Source: Aminipila terrae (GTDB lineage Bacteria; Bacillota; Clostridia; Peptostreptococcales; Anaerovoracaceae). From it: a stretch of DNA of 64,000 nt. The translations under genes were made by a program, and so were the position numbers. Below are positions 7,856-16,995 of the stretch, one piece after another (the stretch's first letter is position 1; each line of letters opens with the position of its first letter). Under the pieces are notes generated by a model. That model saw only the letters and a list, made by a program, of their open reading frames with translations. It ran no database searches and was not told where the DNA came from. The stretch is from assembly GCF_010120715.1 (NCBI RefSeq), contig NZ_CP047591.1:3286001-3350000 (forward strand), written 5' to 3'.

Positions 7856-8866
7856 ATGGTTACCAGGGAAGATTTAGAAAAAAAAGAATATATTAATTTA
7901 TCATCTCTTGCTGCTAAATCAGCAGAATCAAAAGGCAGGGCATTACAGGAAGAAAAATGTCAAGTGCGTACAGAATTTCAAAGAGATCGAGATCGGATTA
8001 TTCACTCAAAATCTTTCAGAAGGCTTATGCATAAAACTCAGGTCTTTCTTGCCCCCGAAGGGGATCATTTTAGAACCAGACTGACTCATACCATAGAAGT
8101 TTCCCAGATTGCCAGAACCATTGCCAGAGGGTTAGGATTAAATGAAGACTTGACCGAAGCCATTGCGCTTGGCCATGATCTGGGACATACTCCCTTTGGG
8201 CACAGTGGTGAGACCATTTTGAACAATATACATCCAGGAGGCTTTAAACATAATGTACAGAGTTTAAGGGTAGTTGAGGTGCTGGAAGGCAGCAAAGGCA
8301 AATTTGGCATGAACCTTACAGCTGAAGTAAAAGACGGGATTGTTAACCATACAGGACCAGTCAGACCTTTTACCTTAGAAGGGCAGATTGTTAAATTCAG
8401 TGACAGGATTGCCTATATCAATCACGATATTGATGATGCACTGAGAAGTAAAGTTATAGAACTTTGTGATTTGCCTGAGGAATGCCTTGATGTTTTAGGC
8501 AATTCCCATAGAGAAAGAATAAACACTTTAGTTATGGACATTATTGTTAATAGTGACAATCGAGATATGATTGCAATGGGCGATAGTTGTCAGGAACAGA
8601 TGGATAAACTGAGAAATTATATGTTTGAAAATGTTTATCACAATGAAAAGGTCAAAAGACACGAAGATTTACACAGAGTTGAAATTATTATAAGCTCTTT
8701 GTATGATTATTATCTGGATCATCCAGAATATCTTCCCCAGGAACGACAAGAACTCATTGAAGAATATGGAATTGCAGAAGTAGTGAAAGATCATGTGGCT
8801 GGAATGACTGACAGATATGCCTTAAACATATATAACGAAATATTTATTCCTAAAGGATGGAAATAA
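7856..8866 (+). CDS. dgt: Deoxyguanosinetriphosphate triphosphohydrolase-like protein
   Basis: HD-domain dNTPase that removes triphosphate from dNTPs. Motifs visible are FRRLMHKTQVF, RLTHTIEVSQIARTIARGL and ALGHDLGHTPFGHSGE, which supply the metal-binding His and Asp residues (about residues 76-117), plus RIAYINHDIDD further on. The length, 336 residues, fits the shorter Firmicute Dgt-like type 2 subfamily. It lies directly upstream of dnaG and rpoD, an arrangement common in Clostridia. Confidence 0.93.
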   Translation: MVTREDLEKKEYINLSSLAAKSAESKGRALQEEKCQVRTEFQRDRDRIIHSKSFRRLMHKTQVFLAPEGDHFRTRLTHTIEVSQIARTIARGLGLNEDLTEAIALGHDLGHTPFGHSGETILNNIHPGGFKHNVQSLRVVEVLEGSKGKFGMNLTAEVKDGIVNHTGPVRPFTLEGQIVKFSDRIAYINHDIDDALRSKVIELCDLPEECLDVLGNSHRERINTLVMDIIVNSDNRDMIAMGDSCQEQMDKLRNYMFENVYHNEKVKRHEDLHRVEIIISSLYDYYLDHPEYLPQERQELIEEYGIAEVVKDHVAGMTDRYALNIYNEIFIPKGWK

Positions 8867-8969
8867 ACTAATTATTTAAAAAAAAAGAGCAAAAAAATAA
8901 AAAATAAAAAAAGGATTTGCTTAAAAATGTCGTATATAAAACTATGCAATATTTTTTAGTAAGCGGTGA

Positions 8970-10731
8970 TTGATTTTGAGTAAATCTTTTAATGATAGTG
9001 TAACAGAAGAAATAAAAAGTAGGTGTAATATAGTTGATGTCATCGGACAAGTTGTTGCCTTAAAAAGAATGGGAAGCAACTTTAAAGGAGTTTGTCCGTT
9101 TCACAATGAAAAGACGCCTTCTTTTGTTGTTTCTGAGGCAAAACAGATTTTTACCTGCTTTGGATGTGGCGCTACGGGAGATGTTTTTGAGTTTGTTAAG
9201 AAATATTATAATCTTGATTTTCCAGGAACCGTTGAGAAACTTGCCAGAGAATATGGGGTTGAATATGTAAATAATTATAAAGAAGACGGCAGAAAAGAAT
9301 TATATTATCAGATAAACAAGGAAGCTGCTACATATTATCTGAAGGCTTTCTGCCAGAAATCAAACCCTGGGTTAACCTATATGTTAAAAAGAGGAATCCA
9401 GCCTGTCACTCTGAAAAAATTTGGTATAGGATATGCCGATGGAGAGTGGGACAGTCTGTATAGATATTTTTTGTCAAAAACATTGATGTGAAGATATTAA
9501 AAGAGCTTGGACTGGTTTCAGAGTCTAAGGGCAGATACTATGATAAATTTAGAAACCGAGTTATGTTTCCTATTATAAACACAAGAGGTAAAGTAATCGG
9601 ATTTGGCGGAAGGGCAATAGATGATTCCACTCCAAAATACTTAAATTCACCTGAGAGCCCTGTATTTATGAAAAAAATAATTTATATGGTTTAAATCTCA
9701 GCAGACAGGATATAAGTAAAGAGAACTGTGCTATTTTAGTAGAAGGATATATGGATGTTATATCTCTGTACCAAAGTGGTATCAGAAATGTCAGTGCGTC
9801 CCTGGGAACTGCTTTGACAGAAAATCAGGCTAAAATCCTTAGAAGATATACAAAAAATATTGTTTTGTCTTATGATGCTGACAATGCCGGACAGGCAGCA
9901 GCTCTTAGAGGTATAGATATATTATTTAAGGAGGGGTGTAAGCCAAAAGTATTACATGTAACAGACGGTAAAGATCCCGATGAGTTCGTAAAAAAGCATG
10001 GTAAAGATGCTTTTAAGAAACTGGTTGACAAATCCTTGGGGTTTGTTGACTATAAAATTTCTGTTCTTAAGAAAAAGTATAATCTGGATTCATATGAAGA
10101 AAGTATTGACTTTTTAAAGGAAGCAGCAGACATTTTACGGAATTTAAGCCCAATAGAAGCAGATATTCATATAAAAAAGCTTGCTAATGAAATTAAAATA
10201 TCAGAAAATGCAATAAGACTAGAAATTAATGGCAATAATACACAGGAAGAGTTGATGATTCATAATCACATTGAAAATAACAAGAAGGAAGATAAGCAGA
10301 TAAATTCCTCCATGTTATTGGTTGAAAAGAATCTTATCAAGCTTATGATTACTGATTACGAATACTTTAAAATTATTTCACAATATGAAGATGCCTTTAA
10401 GTCAGATCATGGGAAAAAGATTTTTTCCATAACAGAATCACTTTATAAAGAAGATAAAGAGCTTGATATTATGAAACTGCAGGATGGTTTGGAACAGGAT
10501 GAAATGAATATGCTGGCAGATATTATAGATAATGTTCAGCTGGCAGACAAAGAAGAGCAGGTCTTGCAGGAATGTTTAAATAAAATTGAAGTAGAAAATT
10601 TAAAAGAAAAGGAAAACTCATTATTAATGAGACTTTCTATGGCTGATGAAGAAGAAAATCAGGAGACAATAAAAGTATTAACAGAGGAACTAATGGATTT
10701 GCAAAGACAGAAAATGGAAAGGGGTAAATAA
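8970..10731 (+). CDS. dnaG: DNA primase DnaG (two single-base frameshifts in this sequence)
   Basis: Makes RNA primers for replication. The N-terminal CHC2 zinc finger has Cys42, His45, Cys63 and Cys66, followed by the primase core FRNRVMFPI and the TOPRIM segment (LVEGYMDVISLYQSG, then SYDADNAGQAA). The frame is broken twice. The first loss is near 9467-9480, in either the T6 run or the A5 run; the second is at the A7 run 9671-9677. Restoring one base at each gives a continuous protein of 587 residues, close to the ~600 usual for Firmicutes. The start is TTG at 8970 or 8976, both with weak ribosome sites. The gene is essential, so both lesions are probably sequence errors. Confidence 0.92.
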
Positions 10732-10755
10732 ATGAGCTTTGAGGAAGGAAACGCT

Positions 10756-11874
10756 ATGGAAAAAAAGGACTATGTTCAGGACCTTGCGGAAAAAGCAAAA
10801 GCTAAGGGATCGATATCTTTTAGGGAAGTAGCAGATTATTTAGAGGGTATAGACTTAAATAAGGATCAGATGGATGAGATTTATGATTCACTGACAGCTA
10901 TGGGGATAGAAATTGTATCAGAGGTCGATCCGGATGAATTCGAGCTTCTTTCTATAGAACAGGATGAAAATGACGATGTAGATATTATTTCAGTTTCAGA
11001 CGATTCCAATGAAATTGATTTAGAAGCTACATTGCCTAAAGGAATTGCGGTAGATGACCCCGTAAGAATGTATTTAAAAGAAATCGGAAAAGTGCCTCTG
11101 CTGTCAGCGGATGAAGAAATAGAGCTGGCTAAAAAAATGGAACTTGGTGATGAGGAAGCAAAAAAGAGGCTTTGTGAAGCCAACTTAAGATTAGTTGTAA
11201 GTATTGCCAAGCGTTACGTTGGAAGGGGAATGCTGTTTCTTGACCTGATTCAGGAAGGAAATCTTGGATTAATTAAAGCAGTAGATAAGTTTGACTGGAG
11301 AAAAGGATATAAGTTCAGTACTTATGCCACATGGTGGATCAGACAGGCAATTACCAGATCTATTGCTGACCAGGCAAGAACCATTCGTATACCTGTACAC
11401 ATGGTAGAAACCATTAACAAACTTATCCGTATATCAAGGCAGTTGCTTCAGGAATATGGCAGAGAGCCTTCTCCAGATGAAATAGCTAAGGAAATGGATA
11501 TTTCCGAGGAAAAGGTAAGAGAAATTTTAAAAATTGCTCAGGAGCCAGTGTCACTTGAAACTCCTATCGGTGAGGAAGAAGACAGCCATCTTGGAGACTT
11601 TATTCCTGACGAAGATGTTCCTGCACCTGCTGAGGCTGCGGCATTTTCAATGCTTAAGGAGCAGCTTGTTGAAGTACTGGATACTTTGACTGAAAGAGAG
11701 CAGAAAGTTTTAAAGCTGCGTTTTGGACTGGAAGATGGCAGAGCCAGAACTCTTGAAGAAGTTGGAAAAAGGTTTGATGTAACAAGAGAAAGAATAAGAC
11801 AGATTGAAGCAAAAGCTTTAAGAAAACTGAGACATCCTTCAAGAAGCAAAAAACTTAAGGACTATCTGGAATAA
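10756..11874 (+). CDS. rpoD: Primary sigma factor RpoD (SigA)
   Basis: Housekeeping sigma factor. Region 1.1 is at the N-terminus, region 1.2 starts near DDPVRMYLKEIGKVPLL, and region 2 includes GLIKAVDKFDWRKGYKFSTYATWWIRQAI. Region 3 lies near IRIPVHMVETINKL, and region 4 ends with the helix-turn-helix VTRERIRQIEAKALRKL. I prefer the ATG at 10756 (372 residues, like Bacillus SigA), behind GAGGAAGG. The ATG at 10732, touching the dnaG stop with AGGGG upstream, would add eight residues and cannot be excluded. It is co-transcribed with dnaG. Confidence 0.97.
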   Translation: MEKKDYVQDLAEKAKAKGSISFREVADYLEGIDLNKDQMDEIYDSLTAMGIEIVSEVDPDEFELLSIEQDENDDVDIISVSDDSNEIDLEATLPKGIAVDDPVRMYLKEIGKVPLLSADEEIELAKKMELGDEEAKKRLCEANLRLVVSIAKRYVGRGMLFLDLIQEGNLGLIKAVDKFDWRKGYKFSTYATWWIRQAITRSIADQARTIRIPVHMVETINKLIRISRQLLQEYGREPSPDEIAKEMDISEEKVREILKIAQEPVSLETPIGEEEDSHLGDFIPDEDVPAPAEAAAFSMLKEQLVEVLDTLTEREQKVLKLRFGLEDGRARTLEEVGKRFDVTRERIRQIEAKALRKLRHPSRSKKLKDYLE

Positions 11875-11909
11875 ATTTAACTATAAAATAAGGCAGATTG
11901 AGGTAATAG

Positions 11910-12668
11910 ATGATTAAGCTATCAGACAGATTACAAATGATTGCCGACCTTATTGAAAATGGACAAACCGTGGCTGATATAGGTACCGACCACGGTTTTT
12001 TGCCTATTTATCTATGGGAAAGCGGAAAAAGTTCCAGAGTGATTCTGGCAGATATAAGCAAAGGCTCTCTTCAAAAGGCAATTGATAATGTGGAAATGCA
12101 AAACTTTAAAGAAGAGACCGTAAAAAACGGTTTTGATTTCAGACTGGGCAATGGTATAGAAGTTCTCCAAAACGGAGAAGTGGATGTAGTGGTTATAGCC
12201 GGTATGGGCGGTATCTTAATGACTGAAATTCTGGGAAAGAATCTGAATAAATCAAAAAGCATGAAATGTTTTATCTTACAGCCCAGAAATAGTCAGGGTA
12301 AACTCCGGTGGTGGCTGTTAAATAATGGATTCATCATAAAACAGGAGAAAATAGTCAGAGAAGGCAAATATATATGTGAAGTCATATTTGCTGAAGCGGA
12401 AGAAAATGACTCAGTTCTTATAGAGCTACCCAAGGAATCTGATTTAGAACTGCAGTCAGAAGACATAAGATATGAGGTCCCAGAATCAATACTTATGAGT
12501 AATGGCTCTTTAGCCCTGGAATTTGTGGAAAGAAAATTAGAAATTGAATTAAATATTCTGAAAAACATAAAAAAGTCTGCATCAATCAGTGGTGAAATAA
12601 TTCAACAATCGGAATTACGCATTCTCTATTTGGAGAATTTATTAAAAAAATATAACAAAAGCAGGTGA
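11910..12668 (+). CDS. trmK: tRNA (adenine(22)-N1)-methyltransferase TrmK
   Basis: SAM-dependent methyltransferase (YqfN/TrmK family) that forms m1A22 in tRNA. It has 252 residues. The SAM-binding motif is VADIGTDHGFLPIYL at about residues 19-33. The family signature IAGMGGILMTEIL follows near residue 95, then QPRNSQGKLRWWL. The C-terminus forms a coiled coil, as in TrmK structures. The stop overlaps the next gene, and the rpoD-trmK-nif3 order is conserved in Firmicutes. Confidence 0.92.
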   Translation: MIKLSDRLQMIADLIENGQTVADIGTDHGFLPIYLWESGKSSRVILADISKGSLQKAIDNVEMQNFKEETVKNGFDFRLGNGIEVLQNGEVDVVVIAGMGGILMTEILGKNLNKSKSMKCFILQPRNSQGKLRWWLLNNGFIIKQEKIVREGKYICEVIFAEAEENDSVLIELPKESDLELQSEDIRYEVPESILMSNGSLALEFVERKLEIELNILKNIKKSASISGEIIQQSELRILYLENLLKKYNKSR

Positions 12669-12673
12669 TTCGT

Positions 12674-13465
12674 ATGGGTATTTCTAAGTTACAATTTATG
12701 AGCACATTGGAAAAAATAGCTCCAGCAGAATTGGCTGAATCCTGGGACAACTCAGGTTTCCAGATAAATCTTGAAAAGGGCATGATTAATAAAATCCTTG
12801 TAACCCTTGAAATTACTGGAGAAGTAATAAAAGAAGCTGCTAATTTGGGAGTTGATATGATAATCACACATCATCCTTTATATTTTTCTCCTTTCAAGGT
12901 TGTTGACCGTAATACAATTATAGGAAACTATACCCTAGAACTTATAAAAAATGGAATTTCAGTGTATTCTGCACATACAAATTTTGATAAAGCAGAGTAT
13001 GGCAACAACTTTTATCTGGCCAGACTGCTGAATTTGAAAAATATAAATAATTTTGAAAAGTATAGCAGTGATTATACCGGATTGTTTGGGGAGCTACCTG
13101 AAAAGAAATCATTAAAAGAGATTGTAAGGGAAATGGAGAAATTATTAGATTTGCATCCCAATGAACTTCGTGTTGTTGGAAACCCAGAAGAACAAATCAG
13201 GAAGATCGGACTTTGTACTGGTGCTGGAATAGATATGCTTGAAATAGCAGAACTGAATGGCTGCCAGCTTTTTATTACAGGTGATGTTAAATATCATGAT
13301 GCGATGAAAGCAAAAGAAAAGGGAATGAATGTCTTAGATGCTGGACATTATGGAACGGAAAAAATATTTGTAAGTAATATGGCCGGTCAGTTAAAGAATG
13401 AGTTAAAGGATGCAGTGGAGATTTTTCAATCCCAGGTTGATATAAATCCATTTGACTTTTTATAA
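12674..13465 (+). CDS. Nif3-like dinuclear metal center protein (YqfO family)
   Basis: Nif3/DUF34 family protein with a dinuclear metal site; the biochemical role is still debated, with GTP cyclohydrolase I FolE2-like and metal-chaperone proposals. Motifs are ESWDNSGFQI near the N-terminus, the metal-binding MIITHHPLYF, YSAHTNFDKA and the C-terminal DAGHYGTEK. At about 263 residues it is the short form without the inserted PII-like domain. The ATG at 12674 has AGGTG six bases upstream; a GTG at 12665 overlapping trmK is the alternative. The promoter of rnpB lies inside its last codons. Confidence 0.9.
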   Translation: MGISKLQFMSTLEKIAPAELAESWDNSGFQINLEKGMINKILVTLEITGEVIKEAANLGVDMIITHHPLYFSPFKVVDRNTIIGNYTLELIKNGISVYSAHTNFDKAEYGNNFYLARLLNLKNINNFEKYSSDYTGLFGELPEKKSLKEIVREMEKLLDLHPNELRVVGNPEEQIRKIGLCTGAGIDMLEIAELNGCQLFITGDVKYHDAMKAKEKGMNVLDAGHYGTEKIFVSNMAGQLKNELKDAVEIFQSQVDINPFDFL

Positions 13466-13479
13466 GCATATGATATAAT
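13452..13479 (+). promoter_or_regulatory. Sigma-A promoter of rnpB
   Basis: TTGACT at 13452-13457 and TATAAT at 13474-13479, separated by 16 bp. The -35 hexamer lies within the 3' coding end of the Nif3-like gene. The predicted start of transcription, about 13486, coincides with the 5' end of the RNase P RNA. Confidence 0.85.
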
Positions 13480-13485
13480 ACTAGA

Positions 13486-13840
13486 GCATGTTTTGGGTAA
13501 GCCAGACAGTCGCGTGCATCTGCACGAGGAAAGTCCGGGCTCCATAGGGCAAGGGTGCCAGATAACGTCTGGCGTAGGTAACTATAGGGAAAGTGCAACA
13601 GAAACATACCGCCGAAACAGTCAGGCTGTGGTAAGGTTGAAATGGCGAGGTAAGAGCTCACCGGCGTTATGGAGACATAACGGCCGTGTAAACCCCACCT
13701 GGAGCAAGACCAAATAGGGCGCAAAAAGCGGCGGCCCGTCGCTGCCCGGTAGGTAGGTCGCTTGAGCGTATTAGCAATGATACGCCTAGATAGATGATTG
13801 TCAAATACAGAACCCGGCTTACAGACTTACCCAGAACATT
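13486..13840 (+). ncRNA. rnpB: RNase P RNA, bacterial type A
   Basis: Catalytic RNA of ribonuclease P, which removes tRNA 5' leaders. Conserved blocks are visible: GAGGAAAGTCCGGGCTCC near 13526, AGGGTGCCAG with its partner in the P10/11 region, GTAAACCCC...GGAGCAAGACCAAATAGG near 13690, and the terminal AGAACCCGGCTTACA. The P1 helix pairs TGTTTTGGGTAAG (13489-13501) with CTTACCCAGAACA (13826-13838). The layout of the GGAAAGTCC core and the ~350-nt length fit type A rather than Bacillus type B. ORFs predicted across this stretch are spurious. Confidence 0.96.
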
Positions 13841-13847
13841 TATTTTT

Positions 13848-13880
13848 GACTCTTTAAGACAAGGGTCTTTTTTTATTTTT
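13848..13880 (+). terminator. Rho-independent terminator of rnpB
   Basis: Stem GACTCTT (13848-13854) with AAGGGTC (13861-13867), one G-U pair and a six-base loop, followed by a run of T residues broken by a single A. Confidence 0.85.
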
Positions 13881-14030
13881 TGAAATAATTAAATAGTTTA
13901 AAATGTTGTAATATTATGTCGGATAGTGTCGTATGGAAGGCATAGGAAAATTGAGGAAACAGATATAAAATATAATTAAAGATTTAAATTACCAGAATAA
14001 TTTGTGTGGTTAATGAAAGGAGAAAATCTT

Positions 14031-14723
14031 ATGGCAAACAAAATAAGAACATGCAAATCTTGTGGAGAAGAGTTAGAAAAAGGAAGTAAAGTCACCTGTC
14101 CAAAATGTGGGACAGTGAATACAAAGCCTGTATATACAAGAGCATGGTTTATCATTTTATGTATTGTAGTGGCCTTAGGTGTTATAGGCAGTTTAGGTGG
14201 TAAAGACGATTCAGATAATTCTTCAAAAAGTGCCAGTACTGAACCGGCAACTCAGGAAACTGCATCAAAGGATGTTGAAGAAAGTAAAATTAATTATGAT
14301 AATTTCTTAAGTATCAATATGGGTTCAAGCTATACAGACGTGGTTGCTTTACTGGGAGAAGACGGAAGCGAAACATCATCTTCTGAAATAGCTGGAATTA
14401 AAACTGTAATATATACCTGGAGCGGATCAGGAATAGCAAATATGAATGTAACCATCCAGAATGACAAAGTAGTGTCAAAAGCACAATTAGGCTTAAAGGA
14501 CGCAAATGATGGAATTACTCTTGAGAAATATAATCAGATAAAAGAAGGAATGACCTATGCACAGGTAAAAGATATTTTAGGAGAAGGCCAACTTCTTTCA
14601 GAAGCTGAAACTATGGGAATCCAGTCTTCAGTATATGAATGGATCAATAAAAATGGAGCAAATGCAAATTTAACCTTCCAGGGCGATAAACTCCAAATGA
14701 AAGCACAATTTAATCTGGAATAA
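14031..14723 (+). CDS. Zinc-ribbon membrane protein with two SmpA/BamE-like (DUF3862) repeats
   Basis: 230 residues. An N-terminal zinc ribbon (CKSCGEEL...CPKCGTVN) is followed by one membrane helix at about 36-55 and a Ser/Thr-rich linker. Then come two tandem copies of a ~65-residue domain. Each copy has a 'Y..F/I.. M.Y..V..LGE' start and a 'Y.W......N......DK......' end, the pattern of SmpA/OmlA or DUF3862 domains. It is probably anchored with the repeats outside and the ribbon in the cytoplasm. The function is unknown. The ATG at 14031 has AAAGGAG upstream; an in-frame ATG at 14004 is less likely. Confidence 0.85.
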   Translation: MANKIRTCKSCGEELEKGSKVTCPKCGTVNTKPVYTRAWFIILCIVVALGVIGSLGGKDDSDNSSKSASTEPATQETASKDVEESKINYDNFLSINMGSSYTDVVALLGEDGSETSSSEIAGIKTVIYTWSGSGIANMNVTIQNDKVVSKAQLGLKDANDGITLEKYNQIKEGMTYAQVKDILGEGQLLSEAETMGIQSSVYEWINKNGANANLTFQGDKLQMKAQFNLE

Positions 14724-14795
14724 TACATATTATTTAAAACAAACTCGTGTAGCTGATTAAATTAGATAAATTATATTTTACCAAAACATAAAAAA

Positions 14796-14833
14796 GATCG
14801 GTATCTTATCTTATTGATATATGCCGATTTTTT
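14796..14833 (+). terminator. Terminator after the zinc-ribbon gene
   Basis: ATCGGTAT at 14797 pairs with ATATGCCGAT (small TG bulge) ending at 14828. A run of six or more T residues follows, and A residues precede it, so it could act in both directions. Confidence 0.7.
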
Positions 14834-14881
14834 GTTACCAGATAAATTCCTGCCTTTAATTATTCCTCATTTTAACAAAAC

Positions 14882-14909
14882 TTGACAGAATGAAAATTGA
14901 TGGTATAAT
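14882..14909 (+). promoter_or_regulatory. Strong sigma-A promoter upstream of the MATE gene
   Basis: Perfect TTGACA (14882-14887) and perfect TATAAT (14904-14909) with a 16-bp spacer. The predicted transcript has a ~100-nt leader before the MATE start. This is one of the closest matches to consensus in the window. Confidence 0.85.
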
Positions 14910-14940
14910 ATCTTAGCTAATAAAAACAAGAAAACAAAAA

Positions 14941-14965
14941 TAGGGAACGATTTTATCGTTCCCTA
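14941..14965 (+). promoter_or_regulatory. Perfect 11-bp leader hairpin before the MATE gene
   Basis: TAGGGAACGAT (14941-14951), a TTT loop, and ATCGTTCCCTA (14955-14965). It lies ~25 nt into the predicted transcript and has no T-run, so it is not a terminator. It may be a protein-binding site at DNA or RNA level, or an RNA-stabilising 5' hairpin. Confidence 0.7.
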
Positions 14966-15018
14966 TAATGTTGAAATAGCAATTGTTTTGACTCTAGAAA
15001 AAGATGAGGGGTGGATTT

Positions 15019-16401
15019 ATGAATGGAGAAAACAAAATGGGCACGATGCCAGTAGGAAAGCTTATGCTGTCCATGTCCTGGCCTGCGATGCTATCAATGA
15101 TGATACAGGCCTTATATAATGTAATAGACAGTATTTTCGTAGCAATGATAAGTGAATCTTCACTTACGGCAGTTACACTGATATTTCCTATACAAATGTT
15201 ACTTATTTCCGTAGCTGTAGGTACTGGAGTAGGGGTAAATTCTCTTATTGCAAGAAGACTGGGTGCTAAAAGATTTGAAGAAGCTGATCTGGCTGCCAGT
15301 CATGGATTCAGAATAGCATTTATAAACTGGGCAGTGTTTGCTATAATGGGACTGTTGTTCTCAAAAACATACATATCAGCTTATTCTGATTCCCCATATA
15401 TTATTGAGAATGGTGCCTTATTTTTAATGATAACCACAGGTTTTTCATTATTTGTATTTATACAGGTAAATACAGAGAAAGTATTACAGGCAACTGGAAG
15501 TATGCTTTTGCCTATGCTTTGCAGTCTGTCTGGTGCTATAATAAATATAGTGCTTGATCCTTTTTTAATATTTGGTATTGGATTTTTCCCTAAAATGGGA
15601 GTTGCTGGTGCAGCAATTGCGACCACATTTGGACAGTTTATCTCCATGTGTTTAGGATTAACACTGTTATTTGGCCGTAAACATCAGGTTACCGTTAAAA
15701 TAAAAGGATTTAAGTTTAATGGGGAAATTATTAAAGATATATATAATGTAGGATTCCCGGCAATGCTTATGCAGTCGATTGGTTCTGTAATGCTTTTCTG
15801 CATAAATGGAATTCTGGCATTTTCAGAAACTGCTGTAGCAGTACTGGGAAGTTATTTCAGACTGCAGTCTTTTATATTTATGCCAGTGTTTGGATTAAAC
15901 CAGGGGGCTATGCCAATCATGGGGTACAACTATGGTGCACGTAATAAAGAAAGATTAATGCAGGCGTATAAAGTGGGAATTATTATAGCGGCAATCATAA
16001 TGACTATTGGGACTATCATATTCTTAACTTTCCCAGAGCAGCTTTTAAAGATGTTCAGTGCCTCTGATAATATGTTAAAAATAGGAGTTCCGGCACTTCG
16101 AACCATTTGCCTATGCTTTATTCCAGCAGCGTTTGGCATCTTAACATCTACTATATTCCAGGCAACTGGGCATGGAATGCTGAGTATGTGGCAGGCTCTG
16201 ATCAGACAATTAATCGGAATTGTGCCTTTAGCATGGATATTACTTAAAATAGGTGGGCTTACAATGGTATGGTGGGCATGGCCGATGGCAGAGATATTGG
16301 GACTTGTGTATTCGTTAATATTTGTAAAAAAACTATATAAAAAGGAAATTGAACCTTTAGGACACGAAAATGAAAAGTATAATCAAGAAAAAAACTTATA
16401 A
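15019..16401 (+). CDS. MATE family efflux transporter
   Basis: Multidrug/Na+ antiporter of the MATE fold, 460 residues with about 12 membrane helices. Typical segments are SWPAMLSMMIQALYNVIDSIFV at the N-terminus, GTGVGVNSLIARRLGA in the first lobe, and a second-lobe counterpart with NQGAMPIMGYNYGAR. The substrate cannot be told. The ATG at 15019 follows GGGGTGG; the ATG at 15004 is weaker. It is transcribed from the strong promoter at 14882 and overlaps the next gene by 32 bp. Confidence 0.9.
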   Translation: MNGENKMGTMPVGKLMLSMSWPAMLSMMIQALYNVIDSIFVAMISESSLTAVTLIFPIQMLLISVAVGTGVGVNSLIARRLGAKRFEEADLAASHGFRIAFINWAVFAIMGLLFSKTYISAYSDSPYIIENGALFLMITTGFSLFVFIQVNTEKVLQATGSMLLPMLCSLSGAIINIVLDPFLIFGIGFFPKMGVAGAAIATTFGQFISMCLGLTLLFGRKHQVTVKIKGFKFNGEIIKDIYNVGFPAMLMQSIGSVMLFCINGILAFSETAVAVLGSYFRLQSFIFMPVFGLNQGAMPIMGYNYGARNKERLMQAYKVGIIIAAIIMTIGTIIFLTFPEQLLKMFSASDNMLKIGVPALRTICLCFIPAAFGILTSTIFQATGHGMLSMWQALIRQLIGIVPLAWILLKIGGLTMVWWAWPMAEILGLVYSLIFVKKLYKKEIEPLGHENEKYNQEKNL

Positions 16402-16951
16402 AGCTATATACAGATTACTTGACAGAGTTTCCCCAATCAAAGGTGATTGCGGAAAACTTTGTGGAGCTGCCTGCTGCACTTGTGGGGGTGACAGTACGGA
16501 TGAAGAAGGCCTGGATTACGATTTAGGCATCTATCTGCTGCCAGGAGAAGAGAAGCTGTTTACCATGAAAGAAGAGTGGCTTAAATGGAGTGTGGAATAT
16601 GCAGAAGACTATGATTTCCCAGATTCCTGGTTTGGAAAAGTATATTTTGTAAGGTGTAAAACACCACCGGTATGCCCGAGGGAAAGCAGGCCTCTGCAAT
16701 GCAGATTCTTTCCGTTGGCTCCACATTTTTCACCTGAAGGAAAGCTGCAATTAATTTGGTCTACTTCTGAACTTCCTTATACCTGTCCTTTGATTGCAGA
16801 AAAAACAGAGCTTACACGGGAGTTTAAAAAGGCAACATATACAGTATGGAAACATTTAATAAAAGATCCCTTGATATTTGATTTAGTGGAAATGGATTCA
16901 AGTGACAGAGAATCCATGGGCATAGAATATGAAGTGATTTACCAGATTTAA
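16370..16951 (+). CDS. Cys-rich protein resembling YkgJ-type metal-chelating proteins
   Basis: 193 residues, soluble. Cysteines cluster at the N-terminus (CGKLCGAACCTCGG), in the middle (CKTPPVCPRESRPLQCRFFPL) and at YTCPLI. The CR..PVCP..RP..CR.FPL pattern resembles the YkgJ/flagellin N-methylase-like family with a putative Fe-S or zinc site. The ATG lies 32 bp inside the MATE gene, with AGGA seven bases upstream. Function unknown; coupling to the exporter is suggested only by the overlap. Confidence 0.75.
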   Translation: MKSIIKKKTYKAIYRLLDRVSPIKGDCGKLCGAACCTCGGDSTDEEGLDYDLGIYLLPGEEKLFTMKEEWLKWSVEYAEDYDFPDSWFGKVYFVRCKTPPVCPRESRPLQCRFFPLAPHFSPEGKLQLIWSTSELPYTCPLIAEKTELTREFKKATYTVWKHLIKDPLIFDLVEMDSSDRESMGIEYEVIYQI

Positions 16952-16995
16952 ATACAAACTGATAAAAATTGTTTGTTCTTATTTGCTTGAATTTA

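Noticed and set aside
13287..13724. Open frames on both strands across 13287-13724
   Set aside because: They lie over RNase P RNA, whose conserved core and terminal pairing explain the sequence.
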